This document shows positions 42,982-51,460 of a stretch of 64,000 nt of DNA, in pieces. A program made the position numbers and the translations under genes. The stretch's first letter is position 1. Each line of letters begins with the position of its first letter. The notes below the pieces were generated by a model. That model searched no databases. It saw only the letters and a program-made list of their open reading frames with translations, and was not told the DNA's origin. Source of the DNA: an uncultured Paraprevotella sp. (lineage in GTDB: Bacteria; Bacteroidota; Bacteroidia; Bacteroidales; Bacteroidaceae); NCBI GenBank assembly GCA_944320765.1, contig CALUIS010000009.1, positions 47,168 to 111,167 on the forward strand, in the 5' to 3' direction.

Positions 42982-44493
42982 ATGAAAATACTCACTTCGA
43001 CACAGCTGAAAGAGTTAGACCGGTACACCATCGAACATGAACCCATAGCGTCCATCGACCTGATGGAACGCGCCGCAAAGGCACTGGAGGCCGAACTGAA
43101 ACGCCGCTGGGACACCTCCACACGCTTCATCGTCTTCGCCGGGCCGGGCAACAACGGAGGCGACGCCCTGGCCGTGGCACGGCTGCTCTGCAAGGACGGC
43201 TACACGGTGCAGGCCTACCTGTTCAACATCACCGGGCGGCTCAGCAACGACTGCCTGCAGAACAAGAAGAGGCTGGGCGACGTGGCCGGGGCGCTCTTCA
43301 CCGAAGTGTCCTCGCAATTCTCTTTCCCCGAAGTGGGCCAAGACGATGTCATCGTGGACGGACTGTTCGGCACCGGGCTGAACAAGCCCCTGGAAGGCGG
43401 ATACGCCGGACTGGCCCAAAGAATCAACGCCTGCCCCGCACAAGTGGTGAGCATCGACATACCGTCCGGGCTGATGGCCGAAAACAACACCTACAACAAC
43501 CCTTCCGCCATCATCCGGGCCGACCTGACCCTGACCATCCAACTGCCCAAACTGGCATTCTTCTTCGCCGAGAACCAACCGTACATCGGCGAGGTGAAGA
43601 CCGTGGACATCGGGCTGCACCCCGACGGGATAGCCTCCATCCACAGCGGCATCAGCCTCATCGAACGGAATGACATCCGGGCCATGCTCAAGCCGCGCGA
43701 CCCGTTCGCACACAAAGGCAGCATGGGACATGCCCTGCTCGTCAGCGGACAATACGGAATGGGAGGAGCCACCATCCTGGCGGCCAGGGCCTGCCTGCGG
43801 AGCGGAGCGGGGAAACTGACCATCCACACGCCGGACCTGAACAACGACATCCTGCAGTGCAGCGTGCCGGAAGCCATACTCAGCCACGACGCGTCCGACA
43901 TCCGCATCTCCAGGGCCATCAGCACCTACGACTACGACGCGCTGGCCATCGGGCCCGGCATCGGCACACACGAGGAAACGGCGGACGCCCTGCATGCCTT
44001 CATCCGCAACCATCCGGGCGAAATGGTGCTCGACGCGGACGCGCTGAACATCCTGGGGCGGCACAAGGAATGGATTCCCGAAATCCCGCAAGACGCCATC
44101 CTCACCCCCCATCCCAAAGAACTGGAAAACCTGGTCGGCACCTGCTCCGACAGCTACGACCGCCTGGAGAAAGCGCGCGAGCTGGCCATCAAGATGCAGT
44201 TCTACATCATCATCAAAGGACACTACAGCATGGTCTGCACCCCCACGGGGCGGGTCATCATCAACACCACCGGCAACGCGGGCATGGCCACCGCCGGAAG
44301 CGGCGACGTGCTGACAGGCATTCTCGCCGGACTGCTCGCACGGGGCTATCCCGCCCACGAGGCGTGCCGGCTGGGCGTCTACCTGCACGGGCTGGCCGGC
44401 GACATCGCCAGCGAACGGCTGGGAGAGGAAAGCATGATGGCCGGCGACATCATCAACGCCCTGCCCAAGGCCTTCAAGAAACTGAAAGAATAA
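42982..44493 (+). CDS. nnr: Bifunctional NAD(P)H-hydrate epimerase/dehydratase
   Basis: A 503-residue metabolite-repair enzyme. The N-terminal epimerase (YjeF_N) shows 'FAGPGNNGGDALAVARLL' and 'VDGLFGTGLNKPL'. The C-terminal ADP-dependent dehydratase has 'HKGSMGHALLVSGQYGMGGA', 'LDADALNIL', 'LTPHPKELENL' and 'NTTGNAGMATAGSGDVLTGI'. Both halves look complete. It is divergent from hpt and 16 bases upstream of the DUF4831 gene. Confidence 0.96.
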   Translation: MKILTSTQLKELDRYTIEHEPIASIDLMERAAKALEAELKRRWDTSTRFIVFAGPGNNGGDALAVARLLCKDGYTVQAYLFNITGRLSNDCLQNKKRLGDVAGALFTEVSSQFSFPEVGQDDVIVDGLFGTGLNKPLEGGYAGLAQRINACPAQVVSIDIPSGLMAENNTYNNPSAIIRADLTLTIQLPKLAFFFAENQPYIGEVKTVDIGLHPDGIASIHSGISLIERNDIRAMLKPRDPFAHKGSMGHALLVSGQYGMGGATILAARACLRSGAGKLTIHTPDLNNDILQCSVPEAILSHDASDIRISRAISTYDYDALAIGPGIGTHEETADALHAFIRNHPGEMVLDADALNILGRHKEWIPEIPQDAILTPHPKELENLVGTCSDSYDRLEKARELAIKMQFYIIIKGHYSMVCTPTGRVIINTTGNAGMATAGSGDVLTGILAGLLARGYPAHEACRLGVYLHGLAGDIASERLGEESMMAGDIINALPKAFKKLKE

Positions 44494-44509
44494 ACCAAAA
44501 AAGGATACA

Positions 44510-45592
44510 ATGAAAACAAGAACGTTCCTATGCGGCCTGGCCGCCCTTTGCGCCATGGAAGCCACGGCACAGACAGACGTCAACCCTTACGTCCCCGGCG
44601 CGACCGTGGAGGGAGTGACCTATTATCTCCCGCGCACGGCTTTACGGCTGGTGGTCGTGGCCGAAAAACAAGTATACACGCCCGGAGAATTCGGCAAGTA
44701 CGCCGACCGTTATCTCCGCCTGCCCCGCGTCAGCCTGGAACCGTCCACAAAATGGAGCATCAAAAGCGTCGACATCGCCCCCTACGGCGTGCCAGACCCC
44801 CAGAAAGCCTACAGCATCCTATTAAGGAAAAGGACCGTGGCCCCATTGGTGGGCCTCACGCCGGACGGCATCCTCTTGTCCATCAACACTGAGGGCGAAG
44901 CCGAACCTCTCCCGCCCGTCCCGGAATCCAAGGACGCACGCCGCCACCTGAACCCGAGGGACTACATGGACCAGGAAATCCTCTCGGCTGGCAGCAACGC
45001 CAAAATCGCGGAACTGACCGCCGAAGAAATCTACGACCTCCGCGAGAGCCGCAACGCCCTGATAAAAGGCGAAGCGGACAACATGCCGAAGGACGGCGCA
45101 CAACTCAAGCTCATGCTCGACCAACTGTCCTTGCAGGAGGATGCCTTGTCCCAACTGTTCAAGGGAACAACGGATGTCAGCACGGAAGTCTTCACCATAG
45201 AGTTCACCCCGGAAGAACTGACCGACCGCATGGTATTGTTCCGCTTCTCTGAAAAGCTGGGCGTGGTGGACAACGACGACTTGGCAGGCAGCCCCGTCTA
45301 CCTGTCGCTGAAGAGCATGAACACCCTGCCCGCGCCGGTGGAAGACGAAAAGGCGGCCAAGAAGAAAAGCAAGATGGATGAGGGCGTATATTACAATGTG
45401 CCGGAACGAGTGGCCGTCAGCGTATTCAGTGCGGACCGCGAATATGCCAAGGGTGAGTTCCCAATGGCACAGTTCGGCAACGTGGAGGTCCTGAGCGACG
45501 TGCTTTTCGACAAGAAGACCACCACGCAGGTCACCTTCTATTCCAGCAACGGGGCCATCAAGCAACTGACGGACACCGGTACGGAAGAATAA
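44510..45592 (+). CDS. DUF4831 family exported protein
   Basis: A 360-residue protein with a signal peptide (FLCGLAALCAMEATAQ) and the features of DUF4831: 'YYLPRTALRLVVVAEKQVYTPGEFGKYADRYL' start, 'REDYMDQEIL'-like middle ('NPRDYMDQEILSAGSNAKIAELTAEEIYDLRESR'-type, residues about 145-180) and a C-terminal beta segment. Function unknown; envelope location expected. It is co-directional with nnr and ends before a perfect 21-bp terminator. Confidence 0.8.
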   Translation: MKTRTFLCGLAALCAMEATAQTDVNPYVPGATVEGVTYYLPRTALRLVVVAEKQVYTPGEFGKYADRYLRLPRVSLEPSTKWSIKSVDIAPYGVPDPQKAYSILLRKRTVAPLVGLTPDGILLSINTEGEAEPLPPVPESKDARRHLNPRDYMDQEILSAGSNAKIAELTAEEIYDLRESRNALIKGEADNMPKDGAQLKLMLDQLSLQEDALSQLFKGTTDVSTEVFTIEFTPEELTDRMVLFRFSEKLGVVDNDDLAGSPVYLSLKSMNTLPAPVEDEKAAKKKSKMDEGVYYNVPERVAVSVFSADREYAKGEFPMAQFGNVEVLSDVLFDKKTTTQVTFYSSNGAIKQLTDTGTEE

Positions 45593-45662
45593 CAAGACGA
45601 AAGACGCCGTCCACACACCACCCTCCGAAGGTGTTGCAGAACGGAAAGAAACAACAGACTGT

Positions 45663-45707
45663 ACAATCAAAAGGGGATGCGCCGTCGGCGCATCCCCTTT
45701 TGATTGT
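45663..45707. terminator. Bidirectional terminator with 21-bp perfect stem
   Basis: The arm 45663-45683 (ACAATCAAAAGGGGATGCGC plus C) pairs perfectly with 45687-45707 around the loop GTC. It separates DUF4831 and the convergent aldolase gene. Confidence 0.95.
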
Positions 45708-45723
45708 CTATCTCGACGCGGAA

Positions 45724-46722
45724 TTACAACTTGTCGTTAGAACCCAGCACGTTGACGATCTTGTGCTCATACAACTTCTTCATGTTGTCGCGGGCCGGAC
45801 CCAGATACTTGCGCGGGTCGAACTCAGCCGGCTTCTCGGCCAACACCTTGCGGATGGCAGCCGTCATGGCCAGACGGGAGTCGGAGTCGATGTTGATCTT
45901 GCAAACCGCGCTCTTGGCAGCCTTGCGCAACTCGTCCTCGGGAATACCGATGGCAGCTTCCAACTTGCCACCGTACTTGTTGATGGTGTCCACTTCTTCC
46001 TGAGGAACTGAAGAAGAACCGTGCAGCACGATGGGGAAGCCGGGAAGCTCCTTCATCACGCCGTCCAGCACGTCGAATGCCAAAGGAGGAGGAACCAGAC
46101 GGCCCGTGGCGGGGTCAACATGGCACTGCTCCGGCTTGAACTTGTAGGCACCGTGGGAAGTACCGATGGAGATGGCCAAAGAGTCGCAACCGGTCTTGGT
46201 CACGAAGTCAACGACTTCTTCCGGACGGGTGTAAGTGTGGTGTTCGGCAACAACCTCGTCTTCCACGCCGGCCAAAACGCCCAGCTCGCCTTCCACCGTC
46301 ACATCATGCTGGTGTGCGTAGTCTACCACCTTCTTCGTCAAGGCCACGTTCTCGTCATACGGCAGGTGGGAACCGTCGATCATGACAGAAGAGAAGCCCA
46401 TGTCCACGCAGTCCTTGCAAAGCTCGAAGCTGTCTCCGTGGTCGAGGTGCAACACGATTTGCGGATTGGGGCAACCCAGCTCCTTGGCGTATTCCACAGC
46501 ACCCTGGGCCATGTAACGCAGCAAAGTGGCGTTGGCATAGTTGCGGGCGCCTTTGGAAACCTGCAGGATGACCGGAGACTTGGTCTCCACGGCTGCTTGG
46601 ATGATAGCCTGCATCTGCTCCATGTTGTTGAAGTTGAACGCGGGGATGGCATAACCGCCATTGATGGCTTTCTTGAACATCTCACGGGTGTTCACCAAGC
46701 CTAATTCTTTGTAATTAACCAT
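45724..46722 (-). CDS. fba: Class II fructose-1,6-bisphosphate aldolase
   Basis: A 332-residue zinc aldolase of glycolysis and gluconeogenesis. 'PAFNFNNMEQMQAI' near the start, the zinc motif 'VLHLDHGDSFE', 'EGELGVLAGVEDEVV', 'SIGTSHGAYKF' and 'IVLHGSSSVPQEEV' are all in place. It uses highly optimal codons, fitting strong expression. A TATCTTTG box is at 46774-46781. Confidence 0.97.
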   Translation of the reverse strand: MVNYKELGLVNTREMFKKAINGGYAIPAFNFNNMEQMQAIIQAAVETKSPVILQVSKGARNYANATLLRYMAQGAVEYAKELGCPNPQIVLHLDHGDSFELCKDCVDMGFSSVMIDGSHLPYDENVALTKKVVDYAHQHDVTVEGELGVLAGVEDEVVAEHHTYTRPEEVVDFVTKTGCDSLAISIGTSHGAYKFKPEQCHVDPATGRLVPPPLAFDVLDGVMKELPGFPIVLHGSSSVPQEEVDTINKYGGKLEAAIGIPEDELRKAAKSAVCKINIDSDSRLAMTAAIRKVLAEKPAEFDPRKYLGPARDNMKKLYEHKIVNVLGSNDKL

Positions 46723-46773
46723 ATCTTTATTATTTATAAAAAAGAACTAATCTCTTCTTTCCTTTCATCAAGG

Positions 46774-46781
46774 CAAAGATA
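46774..46781 (-). promoter_or_regulatory. Candidate -7 element of fba
   Basis: TATCTTTG on the minus strand, 51 bases before the ATG. No clear -33 at 19-21 bases. Confidence 0.5.
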
Positions 46782-46834
46782 CGCAAAATTCTTTGAATCC
46801 ACGTCTTGCCCCTCCTCTTTTTTAAGCAAAATAA

Positions 46835-47884
46835 TCATTTCAACTCTTTCACCAGATAGACCACCACGGGCAAATGGTCGCTGTACCCGTTCAGCCACGT
46901 CCCGCTGGCGTGGGTGCGCTTGGTGTTTCCCTTATAACGGCCTTCCGTCTGGAACAGGTAGTTGCGCGAGAAAATCTCGTTCTTGAAGAACTTCAGGGAC
47001 GAGTAGTCCTTCCGCTCCCCGTCCGGGTTCAGCAAGTTGCGCGACACCACTATCTGGTCGAAGAGGTTCCACTTCCCGTTGTACATCAGCGTGCCACGGC
47101 CCTCCTTGGCCAGCACGTTCCACCATGGGTTGTAGAAGTCGCCTTCCCCCACGTCTTTCATGTACCGCTTGGCACCCAGTTCCTTCGCCATGCTGGGATT
47201 GAACGGGTCGTCGTTCATGTCGCCCATCACGAGAATTTTCATGTCAGGGTCGGCCTTGCGGATGCTGTCGGCCAAGGCGCGCACCTGCCGGCCTGCACGC
47301 TCACGGTAGTAGGACACGGCGGCGCGGCTGGGCCAGTGGCACACGATAAAGGTCACGTCGTCGCCGGCCAGCTTGCCCTGTACGGTGAGGAATCCGCGCG
47401 TGCGCTGCGCGCTATCTTTCTCTTCATATATATAAGGTTGGAGGAAGGATTTCTCAGGCGTGAAGAAACGGGGGTTGTAAATCAGCGCACAGTCCACTCC
47501 CCGGCGGTCGGGTCCTTCGATATGCACGAAGTCCATGCCCCGGGCCTTCAGCGGGGCCTGGTCCACCAAGTCACGCATCACGCGGCCGTTCTCCACCTCC
47601 GACACGCCGATTACCGCGGCCCCCACCTGAGGCAGCTTGTCCGTCCCCATCTCGGAAAGCACCTTGGCCATGTTCTTCAGCTTGGCGAAATACTTCATCC
47701 CGTTCCACTTCATTGTCCCCCCTGGCAGGTACTCATAGTCGTTTTTCCCCTCATCGTGAATCGTGTCGAAGAGGTTTTCCTGGTTGTAAAAACCGACCGC
47801 GTACATGCCATACTTCTTTTCCTGGGCCAGCACCGCTGTAAACATTCCCACAAGCAGGGCCGCCGACATAAACCATCGTCTCAT
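46835..47884 (-). CDS. Secreted endonuclease/exonuclease/phosphatase family protein
   Basis: A 349-residue exported protein (signal peptide to VLA-Q). The EEP fold is shown by 'GFYNQENLFDTIHD' near residue 31, 'AAVIGVSEVENGRVM' with the metal-binding Glu near 96, 'DRRGVDCALIYNP', 'FIVCHWPSR', 'LVMGDMNDDPFNPS' and the final 'GYSDHLPVVVYL'. Members cut nucleic acids or phosphodiesters. It is divergent from the receptor gene at 48037 and is read here as part of a nucleic-acid utilisation locus; substrate not proven. Confidence 0.88.
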   Translation of the reverse strand: MRRWFMSAALLVGMFTAVLAQEKKYGMYAVGFYNQENLFDTIHDEGKNDYEYLPGGTMKWNGMKYFAKLKNMAKVLSEMGTDKLPQVGAAVIGVSEVENGRVMRDLVDQAPLKARGMDFVHIEGPDRRGVDCALIYNPRFFTPEKSFLQPYIYEEKDSAQRTRGFLTVQGKLAGDDVTFIVCHWPSRAAVSYYRERAGRQVRALADSIRKADPDMKILVMGDMNDDPFNPSMAKELGAKRYMKDVGEGDFYNPWWNVLAKEGRGTLMYNGKWNLFDQIVVSRNLLNPDGERKDYSSLKFFKNEIFSRNYLFQTEGRYKGNTKRTHASGTWLNGYSDHLPVVVYLVKELK

Positions 47885-48036
47885 AAATTGTCCTTTTGCG
47901 TTTTGTTAATTCAGTGTTACAAATATGGCCTTTTTTAGGGAGCAAGCCAAGAAAAACAAGCAAAAACTGTGGCCGCTCCCGCTGTATTTCTAAAAAAATG
48001 CGTTTCTTTGTAACAACAATATTAAATCTACGAGAC

Positions 48037-50583
48037 ATGGCTAAAAAGACAACTCTGATTCTGTCGGCTTTCTTCGTGTCGGCCTTGCTCCATGCACAAC
48101 AAGCAGACACCTTGTCCGTGTTCCAGCAACGGTCACTGAACGAGAATGCCGATTTCTCTTTTACGGAATCACAACTGAATGAGGACGATGACGCGGGAGA
48201 GACCGTCTCGGCCATCACAGGCGTGAGCAACGACCTGTACTTGTCCGATGCGGGTTACTTGTTCAGCCCGATGAGGTTTCGGATGAGGGCTTACCGCAAC
48301 ACCAGCAACGGCATGTACATCAACGGTGTCCAGTTCAACGACATGGAACGGGGCGTGTTCAGCTATAGCTCCATCGGCGGCCTGAACGATGTGACCCGCA
48401 ACCGAGAGGGGTCGCCCTTCTTCATGATGAACCGCTTCGGATACATCCCGGTGGGAGGGGCTGACAACATCAACGTCCGCGCCGGACAGTACGCCACGGG
48501 GCACAAGCTCACGCTCTCCGGCACCAACCGGAACTACCGGGCGCGGGGCATGTACACCTACTCCACCGGCATGATGAGCAACGGATGGGCCTTCACCGGC
48601 TCCATCGGTTACCGTTGGGCCAACGAGGGATTCGTGGAAGGCACGTTCTACAACTCGTTCAGCTACCTGCTGGGCTTCGAGAAACGCTTCAACGACCGCC
48701 ACAGCCTGAGCCTCACCACCTGGGGCTCGCCCACGGAACGCGCCCAGCAGGGTTCGTCCACAGAGGAGGCCTACTGGCTGGCCAACGACCACTACTATAA
48801 CCCGAACTGGGGATACCAGAATGGGAAAAAGCGGAACGCGCGAGTGGTGAACTCGTTCGAGCCGACGGCCATCCTGACGTGGGACTTCGACATCGACGAC
48901 CGCACCAGCCTCACCACCTCCCTCTCCGGCAAGTACAGCATGTACGCCAGCAGCGCACTGGGATGGAGCGGCAACGCCGCCGACCCGCGCCCGGACTATT
49001 ACAAGAAGCTGCCGAGCGGACAGGTGGACGTGTGGACCGACAATGAGTTCACGGACGAGGAAATCGCCATGTGGAACGAAACGCGTGATTACTGGACGAG
49101 TTCCAAGGCCCACCGGCAAATCGACTGGGACGCCTTGTACTTCGCCAACGCACAGCAGAAGGCCGTGGGCGGCGAGGCACTCTATTATGTGGAGAAACGC
49201 CACAACGACCAGATGGCCTTCAACCTGGCTTCCACCCTCAAACGGGACATGAAGGAATACGGCAACATCACCGCCGGACTGGCCTTGAACACCACCAAAG
49301 GAATGCACTACAAGACGATGAAGGACTTGCTGGGCGCAGACCGCTACACGGACATCGACAAGTTCTCCGTGCGCGACCATGGCTACAACTCGTCCATGAT
49401 ACAGAACGACCTGGACCATCCCAACCGACTCATCGGCGAAGGGGACAAGTTCGGCTACGACTATAACATCTTCGTCAACAAGGCACACGCCTGGGCCAAC
49501 TACCAGTTCGACAAAAGCTTCTACAGCGTGTTCTTCGCCGGACGCTTCGGCGGGACTACCATGGAACGCGAAGGCTTGATGCGTAACGGACGTGCGGCCA
49601 ACAATTCGAAAGGCAGCAGCGGCGTGGCCAAGTTCTTGGAACACGGGGCCAAGGCCGGGGCCACCTTCCGCATCGGCGGGATGCACCGGTTCAATATCGG
49701 CATGGGGTACGAACAGAATGCGCCGTTGGCCTACAACGCCTTCGTCGCCCCGCGCCTGAAGAATGATTTCGCCTCGAACCTGACCCGCGAGGAGGTCATC
49801 AGCACGGAAGTCAGCTATGCCTACAACGGACCTGTCGTGGGAGTCAAGCTGAGCGGATACTACACGCGCTTCAACAACGTGACCGAACTGGACCAGTTCT
49901 ACAACGACATGGAGGCACGCTACACGTACCTGTCCATGACCGGCGTGGAGAAGCAGCACATGGGCGTGGAAGCGGCCCTCAGCGTGAAGGTGACCTCCAA
50001 CCTGACCTTCAACGCCATCGGTACCATCAGCAACGCGGAATACATCAACAACCCGCAGGCTAACCTGACCTACGAGAACGAAAGCGAGACGAACAGCGAC
50101 ATCGTCTGCATCGACGGCATGAAGGAAAGCGGCACCCCGCTCTCGGCCTACAGCCTCGGGCTGGACTACAGCGTGAAAGGCTGGTTCCTCAACATCAACG
50201 GCAACTATTACCACCGCGGGTACATCGACTTCTCCACTTACAAGCGGCTATACTCCATCCTGAAGAAGAACGGCAACGTCTCCATCGGAGAAAACGGGCG
50301 GGAGGTCATCGACATCCCCGAACAGGAACGCTTCAAGGGCGGCTGGATGCTCGACCTCTCCATCGGCAAGTATATCCGTCTGGCAAAAGGACGCTCGCTG
50401 AGCATCAACCTGACGGTGAACAACGTGCTCAACAACACGAACATGAAGACCGGGGGATACGAGCAGAACCGCGATGACCGTTACGAAGACGGCGACCTGA
50501 GAGTGTACCGCTTCTCGCGGAACTCCAAATACTACTACGCGCAAGGCATCAACGGACTCTTCAACATCGGTTTCCGATTCTAA
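48037..50583 (+). CDS. TonB-dependent receptor-like outer-membrane protein
   Basis: An 848-residue predicted beta-barrel with signal peptide (MAKKTTLILSAFFVSALLHAQ). A reduced plug region is visible: 'SDAGYLFSPMRFRMRAYRNTSNGMYINGVQFNDMERGVF', then 'IGGLNDVTRNREG'. Alternating aromatic strands follow to the end ('NGLFNIGFRF' with terminal Phe). The usual N-terminal CarboxypepD_reg domain is missing. The ATG at 48037 is chosen for the signal peptide; in-frame starts at 47998 and 47896 precede it without coding features. It is first of three genes (23- and 20-base gaps) with DUF5689 and choice-of-anchor-J lipoproteins, as a SusC-like importer would be with surface binding proteins. Confidence 0.85.
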   Translation: MAKKTTLILSAFFVSALLHAQQADTLSVFQQRSLNENADFSFTESQLNEDDDAGETVSAITGVSNDLYLSDAGYLFSPMRFRMRAYRNTSNGMYINGVQFNDMERGVFSYSSIGGLNDVTRNREGSPFFMMNRFGYIPVGGADNINVRAGQYATGHKLTLSGTNRNYRARGMYTYSTGMMSNGWAFTGSIGYRWANEGFVEGTFYNSFSYLLGFEKRFNDRHSLSLTTWGSPTERAQQGSSTEEAYWLANDHYYNPNWGYQNGKKRNARVVNSFEPTAILTWDFDIDDRTSLTTSLSGKYSMYASSALGWSGNAADPRPDYYKKLPSGQVDVWTDNEFTDEEIAMWNETRDYWTSSKAHRQIDWDALYFANAQQKAVGGEALYYVEKRHNDQMAFNLASTLKRDMKEYGNITAGLALNTTKGMHYKTMKDLLGADRYTDIDKFSVRDHGYNSSMIQNDLDHPNRLIGEGDKFGYDYNIFVNKAHAWANYQFDKSFYSVFFAGRFGGTTMEREGLMRNGRAANNSKGSSGVAKFLEHGAKAGATFRIGGMHRFNIGMGYEQNAPLAYNAFVAPRLKNDFASNLTREEVISTEVSYAYNGPVVGVKLSGYYTRFNNVTELDQFYNDMEARYTYLSMTGVEKQHMGVEAALSVKVTSNLTFNAIGTISNAEYINNPQANLTYENESETNSDIVCIDGMKESGTPLSAYSLGLDYSVKGWFLNINGNYYHRGYIDFSTYKRLYSILKKNGNVSIGENGREVIDIPEQERFKGGWMLDLSIGKYIRLAKGRSLSINLTVNNVLNNTNMKTGGYEQNRDDRYEDGDLRVYRFSRNSKYYYAQGINGLFNIGFRF

Positions 50584-50606
50584 ACATCTCATAAAAACGT
50601 AAAGAC

Positions 50607-51440
50607 ATGAAAAAGTTAAGCATATTACTGGCGGCGGCACTGGCCTTCTCTTTCACGGGATGCATGGACCATCACGACGACCCCACGGGGTATGTCTACG
50701 GAAACCCGGCCGTGGGAGAAGCCAACACGACCATCGCCCAACTGAAAGAAACCTACAAGAACGCCATCCAGTCGTCCGGCGTCCCCGACTTGGTGGAGGC
50801 ACCCACCATCATCGAAGGAGTCATCGTGGCCGACGACGAATCGGGCAACATCTACAAACAGCTGTACGTGAGGGATGCTACGGGGACTATCCTGGTGGGC
50901 ATCAACACCACCGGCCTCTACGCCTACTGCCCCGTGGGACAGAAAATCGTCCTCAACTGCGAAGGGCTTTATGTGGGCGGCTACGGACAGCTGGCCCAAA
51001 TAGGCTCGCTCTACAACGGCGGAATCGGACGCATGGATGAAAACATGTGGAAAGAACACGTACGGTTCGTGGGAACGCCCAGCTTCTCGCATCCCGAGCT
51101 GCAACCCTTGGAAATCGACGAGGACTTCCTGAACAACACACCGATGGAGGAGGCCCCCTTGTTCGTCAAGGTAAGCGACGTGACGCTCAAGGAAGCCGAC
51201 GGAGAGGCCATGTACGCCCCGGAAGAAGGTGTCACCCTTTCCGGCAACGAGGTGAACCGCAACCTGCAGGTGGGAGGCACGTCCCTGATTTTCCGTGTCA
51301 GCACCTACTGCAACTTCGCCAACGACGTGATGCCCACCGAACCGGTAGACATCGTCGGCGTGCTGACCCGCTTCCGCAACGACTGGCAGCTGAAGGCCCG
51401 CACCGCACGGGACATCACTTTGCATTCAAACAATCAATAA
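50607..51440 (+). CDS. DUF5689 domain lipoprotein
   Basis: A 277-residue surface-type lipoprotein. The lipobox ends at Cys19 (SFTGC), followed by an acidic stretch (MDHHDDP) like the Bacteroidota signal for surface display. The DUF5689 domain has 'TIIEGVIVADDESGNIYKQLYVRD' and 'PVGQKIVLNCEGLYVGGYGQLAQIG', an OB-fold-like pattern. It lies 23 bases after the receptor gene. It is presumably the binding partner of the receptor; nucleic-acid binding is inferred from OB-like features and nuclease neighbours. Confidence 0.85.
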   Translation: MKKLSILLAAALAFSFTGCMDHHDDPTGYVYGNPAVGEANTTIAQLKETYKNAIQSSGVPDLVEAPTIIEGVIVADDESGNIYKQLYVRDATGTILVGINTTGLYAYCPVGQKIVLNCEGLYVGGYGQLAQIGSLYNGGIGRMDENMWKEHVRFVGTPSFSHPELQPLEIDEDFLNNTPMEEAPLFVKVSDVTLKEADGEAMYAPEEGVTLSGNEVNRNLQVGGTSLIFRVSTYCNFANDVMPTEPVDIVGVLTRFRNDWQLKARTARDITLHSNNQ

Positions 51441-51460
51441 CCCCATAAAAAACTTAGATT

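Noticed and set aside
47896..48036. N-terminal extension of the receptor gene
   Set aside because: The extension has no signal-like or conserved sequence, while MAKKTTLILSAFF at 48037 is a clean signal peptide.
48169..50214. 681-codon open frame antisense to the receptor gene
   Set aside because: His/Val/Arg-rich translation with no motif; complement of a well supported barrel gene.
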